A stretch of DNA of 64,000 nucleotides from Crocinitomicaceae bacterium (GTDB taxonomy: Bacteria > Bacteroidota > Bacteroidia > Flavobacteriales_D > Crocinitomicaceae). The notes under the pieces were generated by a model. The model searched no databases and had not been told where the DNA came from. It saw only the letters and a list, made by a program, of their open reading frames with translations. Position 1 is the stretch's first letter. Every line of letters begins with the position of its first letter. The translations under genes were made by a program, and so were the position numbers. This document shows positions 1-8,079 of the stretch, piece by piece. Location: NCBI GenBank assembly GCA_017983465.1, contig JAGOBK010000004.1, forward strand, positions 248,001 to 312,000, given 5' to 3'.

Positions 1-2
1 TC

Positions 3-467
3 ATGTTCATGAAAGGATCATTGTTACAAGATCCTGAAGGAATCTTATATCAGCAAACAGATCAAGTTCAGTCTGGCCGACAAATTCGTTTTACAAGTCT
101 AAAAGAAATTGAAACGATTGAAAGCACTTTGAAACAGTATGTTTTCGAAGCCATCGAAGTGGAGAAAGCAGGATTAAAAGTGACAATGAAAGCTCATGAA
201 GAGTATGAAGTGGTTGAAGAGTTTCAAGAAATACTCGATACGGATGAATCCTTGAAAACCGCCTTTTTTGCCTTGACACCCGGAAGACAACGAGGGTATT
301 TACTTCATTTCTCTGGGGCTAAACAATCGGCAACACGCGTGAGTAGAATCGAAAACGTTCGTTCACGCATACTGAATGGAAAAGGACTCACGGATTGTAT
401 TTGTGGATTGTCGAAGCGCATGCCAAATTGTGATGGTTCTCACAAACACCTTTCCTTAACGACTTAA
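3..467 (+). CDS. DUF1801/YdeI-OmdA family protein with C-terminal CDGSH-like motif (5' partial)
   Basis: The reading frame is open at the left edge, so the true start is probably outside the window and the ATG at 3 is likely internal. Residues about 1-60 resemble the second half of a DUF1801 domain. Residues about 70-125 contain the TPGRQRGY...AKQ..TR..RI pattern typical of the YdeI/OmpD-associated (OmdA) domain. The C-terminus adds C132-x-C134, then P141, C143 and H147 in the order C-x-C-x2-S-x3-P-x-C-D-G-S-H, the ligand pattern of CDGSH [2Fe-2S] proteins. YdeI proteins have been linked to peptide and stress resistance, but the molecular role is unclear. The gene converges on the next one with a 12-base overlap of the 3' ends. 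Confidence 0.72.
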   Translation: MFMKGSLLQDPEGILYQQTDQVQSGRQIRFTSLKEIETIESTLKQYVFEAIEVEKAGLKVTMKAHEEYEVVEEFQEILDTDESLKTAFFALTPGRQRGYLLHFSGAKQSATRVSRIENVRSRILNGKGLTDCICGLSKRMPNCDGSHKHLSLTT

Positions 468-1469
468 TTCCTTCTGCTTGTCACTTGGATTTTTCTTCAG
501 CAAAAGAAAATCAATCATTCCGAGCAAATAGCCCATTCCATAACTCACGTGAATGATGGGGAAGAGTGAAACGGTATTCAAAAAGTGTTTTATTCCCGTC
601 AATCGGATACTGAAAAACGTCATTCCACACAAATAAAGCATCAGCGGTATTATAGAAAGAAGTTGAAGCCAAAGTGGAAAAAAGTAACTCAACGGTAAGC
701 CGCAGAGGTATAACACAAATGCGGGTGGAAACAGTTGACGAATCGTTGTCATGGTCCCATGTTTTCGATTGACGAACACTTTCCAATATCCATACTGAAA
801 AAATTGTTTTCGTAGTCCCGAGACTTTTGCTCTGACGTAGTATTTCAATTCTATGTCGTGAATGAAATAGATTTTTCTGCCAGCGTTCGTGACACGAAAA
901 TTAAAGTCGTCATCTTGATTTCGGATTAAGTCTTCGTCGAAAAAACCAATCTTTTCGAATACCTCATATGGATACATCGGACTCGTGACGGTATCTGTAT
1001 AGCCTGATTGTTCTAGTGTGCGAAAATTCCCCATTCCCATTCCAAAGGAAGAGGACATCACTGCAGAGATTAGTTCTCCTGTTTTATTCACAGCAACATT
1101 GGCAATTTTTCCGCCGACGCACCAGATGTCTTTTTTTTCTTTGAGGACATTCAAGCAGTTGATTAAATAATTTGCACTGAGAATGTGTCTCGCCCCAACG
1201 ATTTGAACGAAATCTACTTTTCCTCCAGCGTGAATGCCTAGGTTGAAGGCAAATGGCGTTAACTTTTTTGGATTATCGATAAGTGAAATATGCCCATTGG
1301 TTTTCATTAATTCAAGCACCTGATCACGTGTACCATCATCGCTCATTCCATCCACTACATACACGTGCATGTCGCAGTCCGGAGGAAGTTCACATGCAAA
1401 GATGGCATTCACACATTCTTTGATGAATGCACGTTCATTGCGACACGGAATAACGACACTTAACTTCAT
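456..1469 (-). CDS. family 2 glycosyltransferase, ExoA-like
   Basis: This 337-residue protein begins with a GT-A fold: SVVIPCRNE at 4-12 and VVDGMSDDGT at 38-47 match the nucleotide-sugar binding part of family 2 enzymes. NQDDDFNFR at 184-192 fits the acidic catalytic motif of succinoglycan-type ExoA transferases. Three hydrophobic segments after about residue 240 suggest attachment to the inner membrane, facing the cytoplasm. Where relatives usually carry a D-x-H/D metal motif, this one reads VGARH (91-95), so metal binding may differ. It overlaps the upstream ligase-like gene by 4 bases and is probably co-transcribed with it. The likely role is adding a sugar to a lipid-linked surface glycan; donor and acceptor cannot be read from sequence. 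Confidence 0.85.
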   Translation of the reverse strand: MKLSVVIPCRNERAFIKECVNAIFACELPPDCDMHVYVVDGMSDDGTRDQVLELMKTNGHISLIDNPKKLTPFAFNLGIHAGGKVDFVQIVGARHILSANYLINCLNVLKEKKDIWCVGGKIANVAVNKTGELISAVMSSSFGMGMGNFRTLEQSGYTDTVTSPMYPYEVFEKIGFFDEDLIRNQDDDFNFRVTNAGRKIYFIHDIELKYYVRAKVSGLRKQFFQYGYWKVFVNRKHGTMTTIRQLFPPAFVLYLCGLPLSYFFPLWLQLLSIIPLMLYLCGMTFFSIRLTGIKHFLNTVSLFPIIHVSYGMGYLLGMIDFLLLKKNPSDKQKELSR

Positions 1470-2692
1470 TTTTCAGCTTGTTTTGGATGTTGGATAACCG
1501 TCAACATCGCACAGATCATCATGATGTAAAACACAATTCCAGATTGACGTTGTAACATGCTTTCAAAGAGGCAATTCAAGATTAAACTGAAAACGAGAAA
1601 GACAAGTAGTTCGTCCTTTCGTTGCATCGCAAAGCGGACCACAAAGAAAAGGATGCTTATAAATAATATCAATCCAAAAAGCCCAATTTCCGCAGAGATT
1701 TGCAAGAATTGATTGTGTGGATTGTAATTTTTTTCGACCAATTCATGTTGATTCAACTGAATAAGTCGTTGCTTCATCTCACCTTCCAAATTCCCGAGTC
1801 CAATCCCAAAGGGATGGTCTGCAATGATTTGTCCGGTAATTGTCCAAACGACTAATCGTGCTTGATTTCCCGACATTCCGCTTGGTGATTCTTGGATGAA
1901 TTTTATCGGAGATTCTACGTAATGAGAGACAACGGACGCAGTATAGGAAAGGTTGTCTTTGAGGGAAGGTTGAATCCAAAAAACAACTTGAATACTGAAG
2001 ATTCCAAGAATCATGATGGATGCAAAAATCCAACGAGAAAAAGTAGCCCACGCCCAACGCAACACAAAAAATGCAGTGAGACATCCCAAAACGAGAATCC
2101 CTGATAGACTTTCTAATGGTAAATGCAGAATGGTCAGAAAGGTGATGACTGCAATGGAAAGCCATGTTCGCTTGCGTGATTGTGTTGGATGAATTTCTGA
2201 AATCAGAAAGAATACCGCAAAAGAAAAGAAGGCAGCAACATAACTTGGATGGTGACTTGGGGCAAAGGCGGACGAATGAAAATAGCTGGAATCTCCCGTC
2301 GTGCTATAGTGATAAACGGACTGAAGAACGAAATACATCCCAAGAATCATACATCCGATCGTGAAAGCACTTAATAGTTTCTTGCGGTTCACCTCAAAAT
2401 TAGGACGAAAGGAAAATAAAATGGGAAAAACGATAAGCGATAGTTTGTGTTCGAGGTCCTTACCGGCTTGTCCAAAGTTTTTACTTGGAATACAATATAG
2501 AACATATAACAAGTAGAATAAGATGAAACTGAAGAGGATCCAATTCCATTGAAAGGTCCCTTTTTTTGTAACGGCTCCGTAAATGACCGTTAACCCAAAC
2601 AACGCAATGGTGGGTGAGGATATTCCCGGAATGGGAATCCACAATGTTACCATGAGGACCAGTGAGTAAAAATATAGCTTTTCAAAGGTCAT
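1466..2692 (-). CDS. O-antigen ligase/polymerase family membrane protein (Wzy/WaaL type)
   Basis: This 408-residue polytopic protein has about ten to twelve hydrophobic segments and one large periplasmic loop at about 240-325. The loop holds an Arg in NQARLVVW (about 279), GIGLGN (296-301) and NPHNQFL (324-330). The His of the last motif is the conserved, functionally important residue of the O-antigen ligase (Wzy_C) superfamily. These proteins join or polymerise lipid-linked glycans at the periplasmic face of the inner membrane. The gene lies between two glycosyltransferase genes on the same strand. Ligase and polymerase cannot be told apart from sequence, and a second family member lies at 4508-5725. 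Confidence 0.83.
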   Translation of the reverse strand: MTFEKLYFYSLVLMVTLWIPIPGISSPTIALFGLTVIYGAVTKKGTFQWNWILFSFILFYLLYVLYCIPSKNFGQAGKDLEHKLSLIVFPILFSFRPNFEVNRKKLLSAFTIGCMILGMYFVLQSVYHYSTTGDSSYFHSSAFAPSHHPSYVAAFFSFAVFFLISEIHPTQSRKRTWLSIAVITFLTILHLPLESLSGILVLGCLTAFFVLRWAWATFSRWIFASIMILGIFSIQVVFWIQPSLKDNLSYTASVVSHYVESPIKFIQESPSGMSGNQARLVVWTITGQIIADHPFGIGLGNLEGEMKQRLIQLNQHELVEKNYNPHNQFLQISAEIGLFGLILFISILFFVVRFAMQRKDELLVFLVFSLILNCLFESMLQRQSGIVFYIMMICAMLTVIQHPKQAEK

Positions 2693-2696
2693 TTGC

Positions 2697-3827
2697 TCAC
2701 ATTAATTTTTGGTAGAAATCGAATAATTTCACTTCTTCTGCTTTCCAATTATATGTTTCTCGCACAAGTCTTTTTCCATTTTCTCCCATTGCTTTTGCTT
2801 CTTCAGGATGCTGCTTAAGATAATTGATGGCTTCAGCAAGTTCCTTTGGATTTGTTGGGTCTACACACATTCCACAGTTGTTTTTCTCTAATAAATCGCG
2901 CCACATCTGAAAATTGGAGCCAATAACAGGAAGTCCGGCAGCCATGTATTCAAAAATTTTGTTGGGCTGTGCATTAATGTGATTCGGAAAAGGTAAAAAC
3001 GTAACGATTCCTGCAATGGATTTTTGTTTGATTTCCATGGATTGTTGACGATTTATAAATCCAAGTGCATGAACTTTATTCCATCCGTTACTTGCTTCCA
3101 GCACTTGTTTAAAATCAACAGGAATTTCGCCGGCCAGTTCTAAGCGACAATCGACAAATTCCATCGCATCCACCAGTTCTTTGGTTCCACGAATGGGCGA
3201 AATCCCTCCTATGAAACAAACCGAATTTTCTTTTGAAATCGTTTCGTTAGGAATAAATTCAATTTCCGATTCGAGCGGAAAATTATTAATATCAATAGTG
3301 TTTGTGTGTATTTTTTTAAATCGTTCCGCAATAAAAGGAGTTGCCGCGATAATTCCGGTTAGTCTAACACTGACAAAGTCCTCCAGAATTTCTATTACGA
3401 AAGCAATGAGTCCTTTGACGGGTAAATATGATTTTCCACTTATTTGACGCGGAAGGTCCTCATGTGCATCGTAAATAACTTTTTTTCCACCTCGTTTTAA
3501 GCGAAGGGCAATTCTGAGTAGCTCGGGATCGTGAAGGTGATAAATATCTCCCTTTAGTTCCAAGGCTTTTTTACGTACTTGATTCACTGTTCGCCACATT
3601 CTTGTTAGCATGTTTCCGGTTCTTTTTGGAACCGAATGAATGTGAACGCCATCTTCCATTCTTTCCTCGACACCTGCAAGGATGAGGTGAATTTCAGCGT
3701 TTCGAAAGTTTCTTGCCAATGAACGGCATTCTTTCAAGAAAATGCGGACATCGCGATCGTTATGTGCACTACTTATGTGTACAATTTTTAGCTTTTTGGG
3801 TTCTTTATTCACAGTTGATTTGTCCAT
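2697..3827 (-). CDS. GT4-type glycosyltransferase (GT-B fold)
   Basis: This 376-residue protein has the two Rossmann-like halves of a GT-B enzyme. The N-terminal half includes KIVHISSAHNDRD (14-26) and YHLHDPELL (96-104). The C-terminal half has the donor-binding signature NKIFEYMAAGLPVI (289-302). It is probably cytoplasmic and adds a sugar during surface glycan assembly. It is the first gene of the minus-strand run 3827-456, with only a few bases before the ligase-like gene downstream. A TATTTTTG box at 3839-3846, 11 bases before the ATG, is a plausible promoter element. Substrate is unknown. Confidence 0.87.
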   Translation of the reverse strand: MDKSTVNKEPKKLKIVHISSAHNDRDVRIFLKECRSLARNFRNAEIHLILAGVEERMEDGVHIHSVPKRTGNMLTRMWRTVNQVRKKALELKGDIYHLHDPELLRIALRLKRGGKKVIYDAHEDLPRQISGKSYLPVKGLIAFVIEILEDFVSVRLTGIIAATPFIAERFKKIHTNTIDINNFPLESEIEFIPNETISKENSVCFIGGISPIRGTKELVDAMEFVDCRLELAGEIPVDFKQVLEASNGWNKVHALGFINRQQSMEIKQKSIAGIVTFLPFPNHINAQPNKIFEYMAAGLPVIGSNFQMWRDLLEKNNCGMCVDPTNPKELAEAINYLKQHPEEAKAMGENGKRLVRETYNWKAEEVKLFDFYQKLM

Positions 3828-3838
3828 CGGAATTCAAA

Positions 3839-3846
3839 CAAAAATA
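3839..3846 (-). promoter_or_regulatory. -7 box upstream of the GT4/ligase/GT2 operon
   Basis: On the minus strand this reads TATTTTTG, matching the Bacteroidota -7 consensus TAnnTTTG. It lies 11 bases before the start codon at 3827. I did not find a clear TTTG -33 element at the usual spacing. Confidence 0.45.
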
Positions 3847-3922
3847 CTTATTTTCTGCGATGATTGAATTGGATCTTTTTTAGTAGTCCTTGACGCGAAT
3901 GAAGGAAGTAGGAAAATTTCAT

Positions 3923-3930
3923 TATCTTCG
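3923..3930 (+). promoter_or_regulatory. candidate -7 box upstream of the acyltransferase operon
   Basis: The sequence TATCTTCG resembles TAnnTTTG with one mismatch and lies 18 bases before the ATG at 3949, inside the divergent spacer between the two polysaccharide gene runs. No good -33 element is visible. Confidence 0.35.
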
Positions 3931-3948
3931 CTAGGCAATCAAAATCCT

Positions 3949-4527
3949 ATGTTGGGCAAACAAAAATTTATTGACAAAATTATAAGACGATTTTTTTTAT
4001 TGTTTCGTCCTGCGATGAACGGTCGAATTTTTGACAAGAATGGAAAACGCATTGAAAAAACACGCATTTCCAACACCACCTATATTGATCATCCACAGTG
4101 TTTAACTTTAGGAACGAACGTTTTCATTGGACACTATAATTACATTGAAGCGAGCAACGGAATAACGATTGAAGAAGGATGTCAACTTACCACATTTATC
4201 AACATTACTTCGCATTCTAGTCATATGTCTATTCGACTTTACGGAAAGCATTATGGTGAGGGTGAGATGAAAGGATACGAGCGGGGAGAGGTGCACATCG
4301 GTAAATACACGTTTATCGGTCCACATTCGACTATTATGCCTAAAACGAAAATCGGCAAAGGTTCAATTGTCTCAGCCTACAGTTATGTTCGTGGTGAATT
4401 CCCTGATTTTTCCATTATTTCCGGAAATCCAGCAAAGGTTACCGGCGATACCCGAAACTTAGATGAACGTCAAATGAGGCAGCACCCTGAGTTAAGAGCG
4501 TATTACGATGAGTGGACCAAAGATTAA
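3949..4527 (+). CDS. hexapeptide-repeat acyltransferase (LbH family)
   Basis: This 192-residue protein carries left-handed beta-helix hexapeptide repeats, for example GTNVFIGHYNYIEA and then IGKYTFIGPHSTIMPKTKIGKGSIVSAYSYV. It ends with IISGNPAKV, a common C-terminal signature of maltose O-acetyltransferase/WcaF-type enzymes. His residues in ITSHSSHMS are candidates for catalysis. Such enzymes transfer an acetyl or other acyl group from CoA to a sugar, usually as trimers in the cytoplasm. Its 3' end overlaps the next gene by 20 bases, indicating a translationally coupled unit. It probably decorates the glycan made by this locus. Confidence 0.85.
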   Translation: MLGKQKFIDKIIRRFFLLFRPAMNGRIFDKNGKRIEKTRISNTTYIDHPQCLTLGTNVFIGHYNYIEASNGITIEEGCQLTTFINITSHSSHMSIRLYGKHYGEGEMKGYERGEVHIGKYTFIGPHSTIMPKTKIGKGSIVSAYSYVRGEFPDFSIISGNPAKVTGDTRNLDERQMRQHPELRAYYDEWTKD

Positions 4528-5725
4528 GGCATGGGTCACTTATTTAGGGGTGTTTATTGTTTTCGCCTCCTTGTGTTTGCCAGCAATCACTTTGCGTTCA
4601 ACGTTGCCATCGATTCACATTCTTGACATTTGTTTACCGTTAATGTTTGGATTTGTCTGGATGAACAGGTTTCAATTAGCCACCGGATACGGTGCGTGGA
4701 TCCCTTTTATTTTTTCTGGTGTCGTTCTTTTTTCCATTGTCATTCAAGGTCATCACACATCTGCGAGTGATTATTTCGAAGTATACAAATGGATCAAATT
4801 TGGTATTGCGATCTGGTTTTTTTCCTTGCTCGATTTTTCCCTGTTTAAAAGATTCATTCCGTGGATATTTGGTGCCTTGGTCGTGATTAACATCGTTCAT
4901 TTTTTTGAATTTACTCCCTTGAATAAACTACTTGAACATTATTACAATGGTGGACTTCAAATACGTTATTTCGGAAAAGATTCCCTTGGTGCTCCGGCGG
5001 TTAAACGACTTGTTGGAACAATGGGGAATCCAAATATCAATGCGCTTTTGTTTGGCTTTTTTAGTTTGTATTATTTCCCGATACAAGTAAATCGAAAGAA
5101 TGTAATGCTGTTTTTCTTGAGTTTACTTTTTGTTTTTCTTTGTCAGTCTAGAACAGCACTACTTTTTATCTTCTGTATTTTTGTGTTTCTCGCAATTTTC
5201 AAAACAACAATTTGGACAAAAAAACAGTGGTTATTGCTGGTCTTCGGAACGATTGGCACCTTTTTCATCGCATGGATGTTGGCCACTTCATTTTTTCAAT
5301 TCACATCCTATAACAATAGTTTATTGGATGGTACAGCGTTTCATAGTGGTTCAGCCAGGGGAAGATTGGAAACATGGAATTTGTTAGGAAAAATGATTGT
5401 GGAAGAGCCTTTGATCGGACATGGACCTTACAAGGAATATTTCTATCAGAATAAGATCTATTCAGAAAACGAGTACATCCTAATGACTTGGCGCTATGGA
5501 CTACTTGGACTCTTGATTTACCTTTCAATCTTTTTGATGCCATTCAAAAAACTAGTTGTATCCATGAATGAAATGAGTTTGAAAGGAAGTTTAATGTTGA
5601 TCATGATGATAGTGAGTGCTATGACAAATAATCCATTGACTGAAAGGAATATCGAGTTATTGTTTTGCATAGGAATCGCATGGATTTTTCAGCGTCATCA
5701 AATTAAAGAAAGTGCATATGCTTAA
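4508..5725 (+). CDS. second O-antigen polymerase/ligase-like membrane protein
   Basis: This 405-residue protein is strongly hydrophobic, with about ten to twelve predicted membrane segments. The periplasmic loop at about 265-325 has SARGRLETW, then IGHGPYKEYF, then ENEYILMTWRYGLLGLL, a layout like that of the Wzy_C family. In the final motif the usual His-Asn pair is replaced by ENEY, so it may be a polymerase rather than a typical ligase; that is inference. Both ends overlap neighbours (20 bases upstream, 14 bases downstream), so the three plus-strand genes form one operon. Confidence 0.75.
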   Translation: MSGPKIKAWVTYLGVFIVFASLCLPAITLRSTLPSIHILDICLPLMFGFVWMNRFQLATGYGAWIPFIFSGVVLFSIVIQGHHTSASDYFEVYKWIKFGIAIWFFSLLDFSLFKRFIPWIFGALVVINIVHFFEFTPLNKLLEHYYNGGLQIRYFGKDSLGAPAVKRLVGTMGNPNINALLFGFFSLYYFPIQVNRKNVMLFFLSLLFVFLCQSRTALLFIFCIFVFLAIFKTTIWTKKQWLLLVFGTIGTFFIAWMLATSFFQFTSYNNSLLDGTAFHSGSARGRLETWNLLGKMIVEEPLIGHGPYKEYFYQNKIYSENEYILMTWRYGLLGLLIYLSIFLMPFKKLVVSMNEMSLKGSLMLIMMIVSAMTNNPLTERNIELLFCIGIAWIFQRHQIKESAYA

Positions 5726-6773
5726 GTCAAAGTCATTATTATTAATTGGTGGAAGTAAAGGAAATGCCCATTTACTTAATTACCGAAATCTCGTTGAGAA
5801 TTGTTTTGATGACATTTTGTTGGTTTCCAATCAAGAAAGTGAGCAGTTTCCTTCTAGAAAGGTCAATTTTGAATTGAAGAATCCCTTTGCGATGTGGAAG
5901 AATGTTCAAATTCTTCGAAAAATCATCAAAGAGGAACAGCCTGACATCATTCATGTTCACCAAGCAAATGCCTACGGGTTCATCACTGCTTTAGCGAATA
6001 GAGGTAGGAGACCGTTAGTGGTAACTACTTGGGGAAGTGATGTCTTGAAATTGCCTCACACCAGTTTTCTTCACCGTTGGATGGTACAGTACATTCTCAA
6101 AAGTGCCGACGCGATTACTGCTGATGCGCAATTCATGGCAGATGCCATTTATGGTTTGATTGGTAAAGTCCCTGTGACTGTAGCCAATTTTGGTGTAGAA
6201 ATTCAATCCGTCGAAGAAGGAGCAGAGCGAAAAAACGTCATCTACTCCAATCGAATGCATGAGTCCTTGTATCAAATTGACCAAGTTATTAGTCAATTGT
6301 CCGATTTTCTTTCGAAAAATGAGAATTGGAAATTACATATTGCAGCGAGTGGATCGCAGACCGAAAAACTACAGCAACTTGCCGAGGAAAAATTGCCCAA
6401 AGGAAGTTTTCAGTTTTTAGGCTTTCAAGCGGGAAAAGATAATCAACAAAATTATCTGAGTTCAAAGATTTATGTATCCATTCCAACAACGGACGGAACA
6501 TCGATTAGCTTATTAGAAGCTCTTGCTTATGGTTGTTTGCCCATTGTTTCCGACTTGCCTGCAAATAGAGAATGGATCGAAGATGGAGTAAACGGAATCA
6601 TTTCTTCAGGGGATTTGAGTAAGGATGTGGAGCGCATATTACAAATGGATGCGGCGTCGGTTCAAGAGCGAAACAAAACGATTATAGATCAAAAGGCGAC
6701 TAAAGATTCGAACCGAAAAAAATTCTCAGCAATTTACGATGCTATTTTTTCGGGAGCAGCTTTTAAAGCATAG
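5712..6773 (+). CDS. GT4-type glycosyltransferase
   Basis: This 353-residue GT-B protein has DIIHVHQANAYGF (about 79-91) and VVTTWGSDVLKLP (about 101-113) in the acceptor half. The donor half has the signature SLLEALAYGCLPIVSDLPANREW (about 262-284), including the E-A-L-A-x-G core of family 4 enzymes. It is probably cytoplasmic and builds the repeat unit of the surface glycan. Its start overlaps the upstream polymerase-like gene by 14 bases. The 3' end overlaps the flippase gene on the opposite strand by 40 bases, an unusually long convergent overlap. The sugar is unknown. Confidence 0.86.
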   Translation: MHMLKSKSLLLIGGSKGNAHLLNYRNLVENCFDDILLVSNQESEQFPSRKVNFELKNPFAMWKNVQILRKIIKEEQPDIIHVHQANAYGFITALANRGRRPLVVTTWGSDVLKLPHTSFLHRWMVQYILKSADAITADAQFMADAIYGLIGKVPVTVANFGVEIQSVEEGAERKNVIYSNRMHESLYQIDQVISQLSDFLSKNENWKLHIAASGSQTEKLQQLAEEKLPKGSFQFLGFQAGKDNQQNYLSSKIYVSIPTTDGTSISLLEALAYGCLPIVSDLPANREWIEDGVNGIISSGDLSKDVERILQMDAASVQERNKTIIDQKATKDSNRKKFSAIYDAIFSGAAFKA

Positions 6774-8032
6774 TAATAAAAAACACCAATCGTAATGAGT
6801 AACCATGCTGCTTGAGTGTAAGATATGATCTGAAGACTCAAGTGAAAAACGGCTTGTGTTTTTCCTAGTTTCATTGGTAATAACCAGAGTGGAATTACTT
6901 GAATCAATGAACTGACAATTCCCATCATAAAGAAAACTTTCTGTTTACTTAATATCAATGGTAACGCGGCTATTGGTGATAAAATGAAATTGATCATTAA
7001 CCAAACGGACATCGTTTCTGAATAGGAACCAGATAATGCCCAGTCCTTTCCAAATACAAAAGCAAACAAGAATTCACCATAAAAGAATAGGATGCTGAAT
7101 GGAACAATGGAAAGTCCCGTCAGTACAAGCAACATTTTATTCAATAAAGGAACCATGGATTTACCTTGGTTATACAATTCCGATGCTCTATTGTAGAACA
7201 ATTGTCCCAATGAAACACCGATAAGCATGAGTGGAAGTCTCAGCATCGTATAGGAATGGTTAAAAGACCCATAAACGGATTCAGAATAGTAGGCAAAAAT
7301 GAAAGTGGCAATAAGCATGTCTCTTCCATTGTCCACAAAAACATGCGGTAAATTTAAGGTTGGAAATTCCTTGTGCTGACGCATAAGTGCAGCTGTTTTT
7401 CTTTTGGAAATAAAGTGTTTGAATTTTTGATGAATCTTCCCGAAATTGAAGGCGAATTCCAAAGAGGATAGGAGGGAAGCGATAAATGTCGCAAGAATGA
7501 GTCCGAAAGTGCTCAAGTGAAGGTAAGCGAATGCCCATTTTAAACCGTTCGACACCGTGGAATTCGTGATTTTTTGACGGGAAATAATTCCGTATTTACC
7601 TATGCGCACGGACCAGCTAGTACCAATGTTGACCACAATAATACATGCGGCGCTCATAATGGTTATTGGAAAAAACCACCAACTAAATTTATCGTCCAAT
7701 CCTTGATAATAAAGAATTAAAAACACGATGCTCGCGAGTATTAAGACAATGAATGATATTCGGTAGGATAAACGATATAATAAAAAGGAATGACCATCGA
7801 GCTTTGGCAAAGGCAATGCCGCTTCATAACGCAGAGTAGCGATCGCGGAAATAAATCCAGTTAAACGCATGTAGAATCCCAATTCACCCATTTCAGCAGT
7901 CGTGTAGAGACGTGTTAAAATCGGTGCAATCAAGTACCCAACTGCTTGAGCAATGATTGTTCCGGATAATAAGACACTCAACGATTTTGAGAAATCAGAT
8001 CCGAGTAGTTGACGAATTCGTTCAATAGCCAT
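6734..8032 (-). CDS. oligosaccharide flippase family protein (Wzx-like)
   Basis: This 432-residue protein has about twelve hydrophobic helices spread over its whole length, as in polysaccharide-exporting MOP-superfamily flippases. The start, with LSGTIIAQAVGYLIAPILTR, is typical: the first helix is followed by a Pro and an Arg-rich cytoplasmic turn. It would move lipid-linked oligosaccharides from the cytoplasmic to the periplasmic leaflet of the inner membrane, supplying the Wzy/ligase-like proteins of the same locus. It has its own transcription unit: a TATCTTTG box ends 6 bases before the ATG, so the mRNA may be leaderless. Substrate is unknown. Confidence 0.85.
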   Translation of the reverse strand: MAIERIRQLLGSDFSKSLSVLLSGTIIAQAVGYLIAPILTRLYTTAEMGELGFYMRLTGFISAIATLRYEAALPLPKLDGHSFLLYRLSYRISFIVLILASIVFLILYYQGLDDKFSWWFFPITIMSAACIIVVNIGTSWSVRIGKYGIISRQKITNSTVSNGLKWAFAYLHLSTFGLILATFIASLLSSLEFAFNFGKIHQKFKHFISKRKTAALMRQHKEFPTLNLPHVFVDNGRDMLIATFIFAYYSESVYGSFNHSYTMLRLPLMLIGVSLGQLFYNRASELYNQGKSMVPLLNKMLLVLTGLSIVPFSILFFYGEFLFAFVFGKDWALSGSYSETMSVWLMINFILSPIAALPLILSKQKVFFMMGIVSSLIQVIPLWLLPMKLGKTQAVFHLSLQIISYTQAAWLLITIGVFYYYALKAAPEKIAS

Positions 8033-8038
8033 TCAGGA

Positions 8039-8070
8039 CAAAGATACAATGATTATATTTGTGAACTAAA
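8039..8070 (-). promoter_or_regulatory. promoter of the flippase gene (near-leaderless)
   Basis: On the minus strand a TTTAG element (8066-8070) is followed after 19 bases by a perfect TATCTTTG -7 box (8039-8046). The ATG at 8032 lies only 6 bases beyond the box, so transcription would begin at or next to the start codon. The site overlaps the oppositely oriented box at 8054-8061. Confidence 0.55.
8054..8061 (+). promoter_or_regulatory. -7 box upstream of the hydroxyacyl-CoA dehydrogenase gene
   Basis: TATATTTG matches TAnnTTTG and ends 18 bases before the ATG at 8080. It lies within the span of the divergent flippase promoter, so the two promoters probably cannot be occupied at once. No strong -33 element is visible. 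Confidence 0.45.
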
Positions 8071-8079
8071 TTGATTTTT

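Noticed and set aside
6734..6773. A frameshift or assembly error at the 40-base convergent overlap
   Set aside because: Both reading frames end in natural C-terminal regions and codon patterns are normal on both strands.
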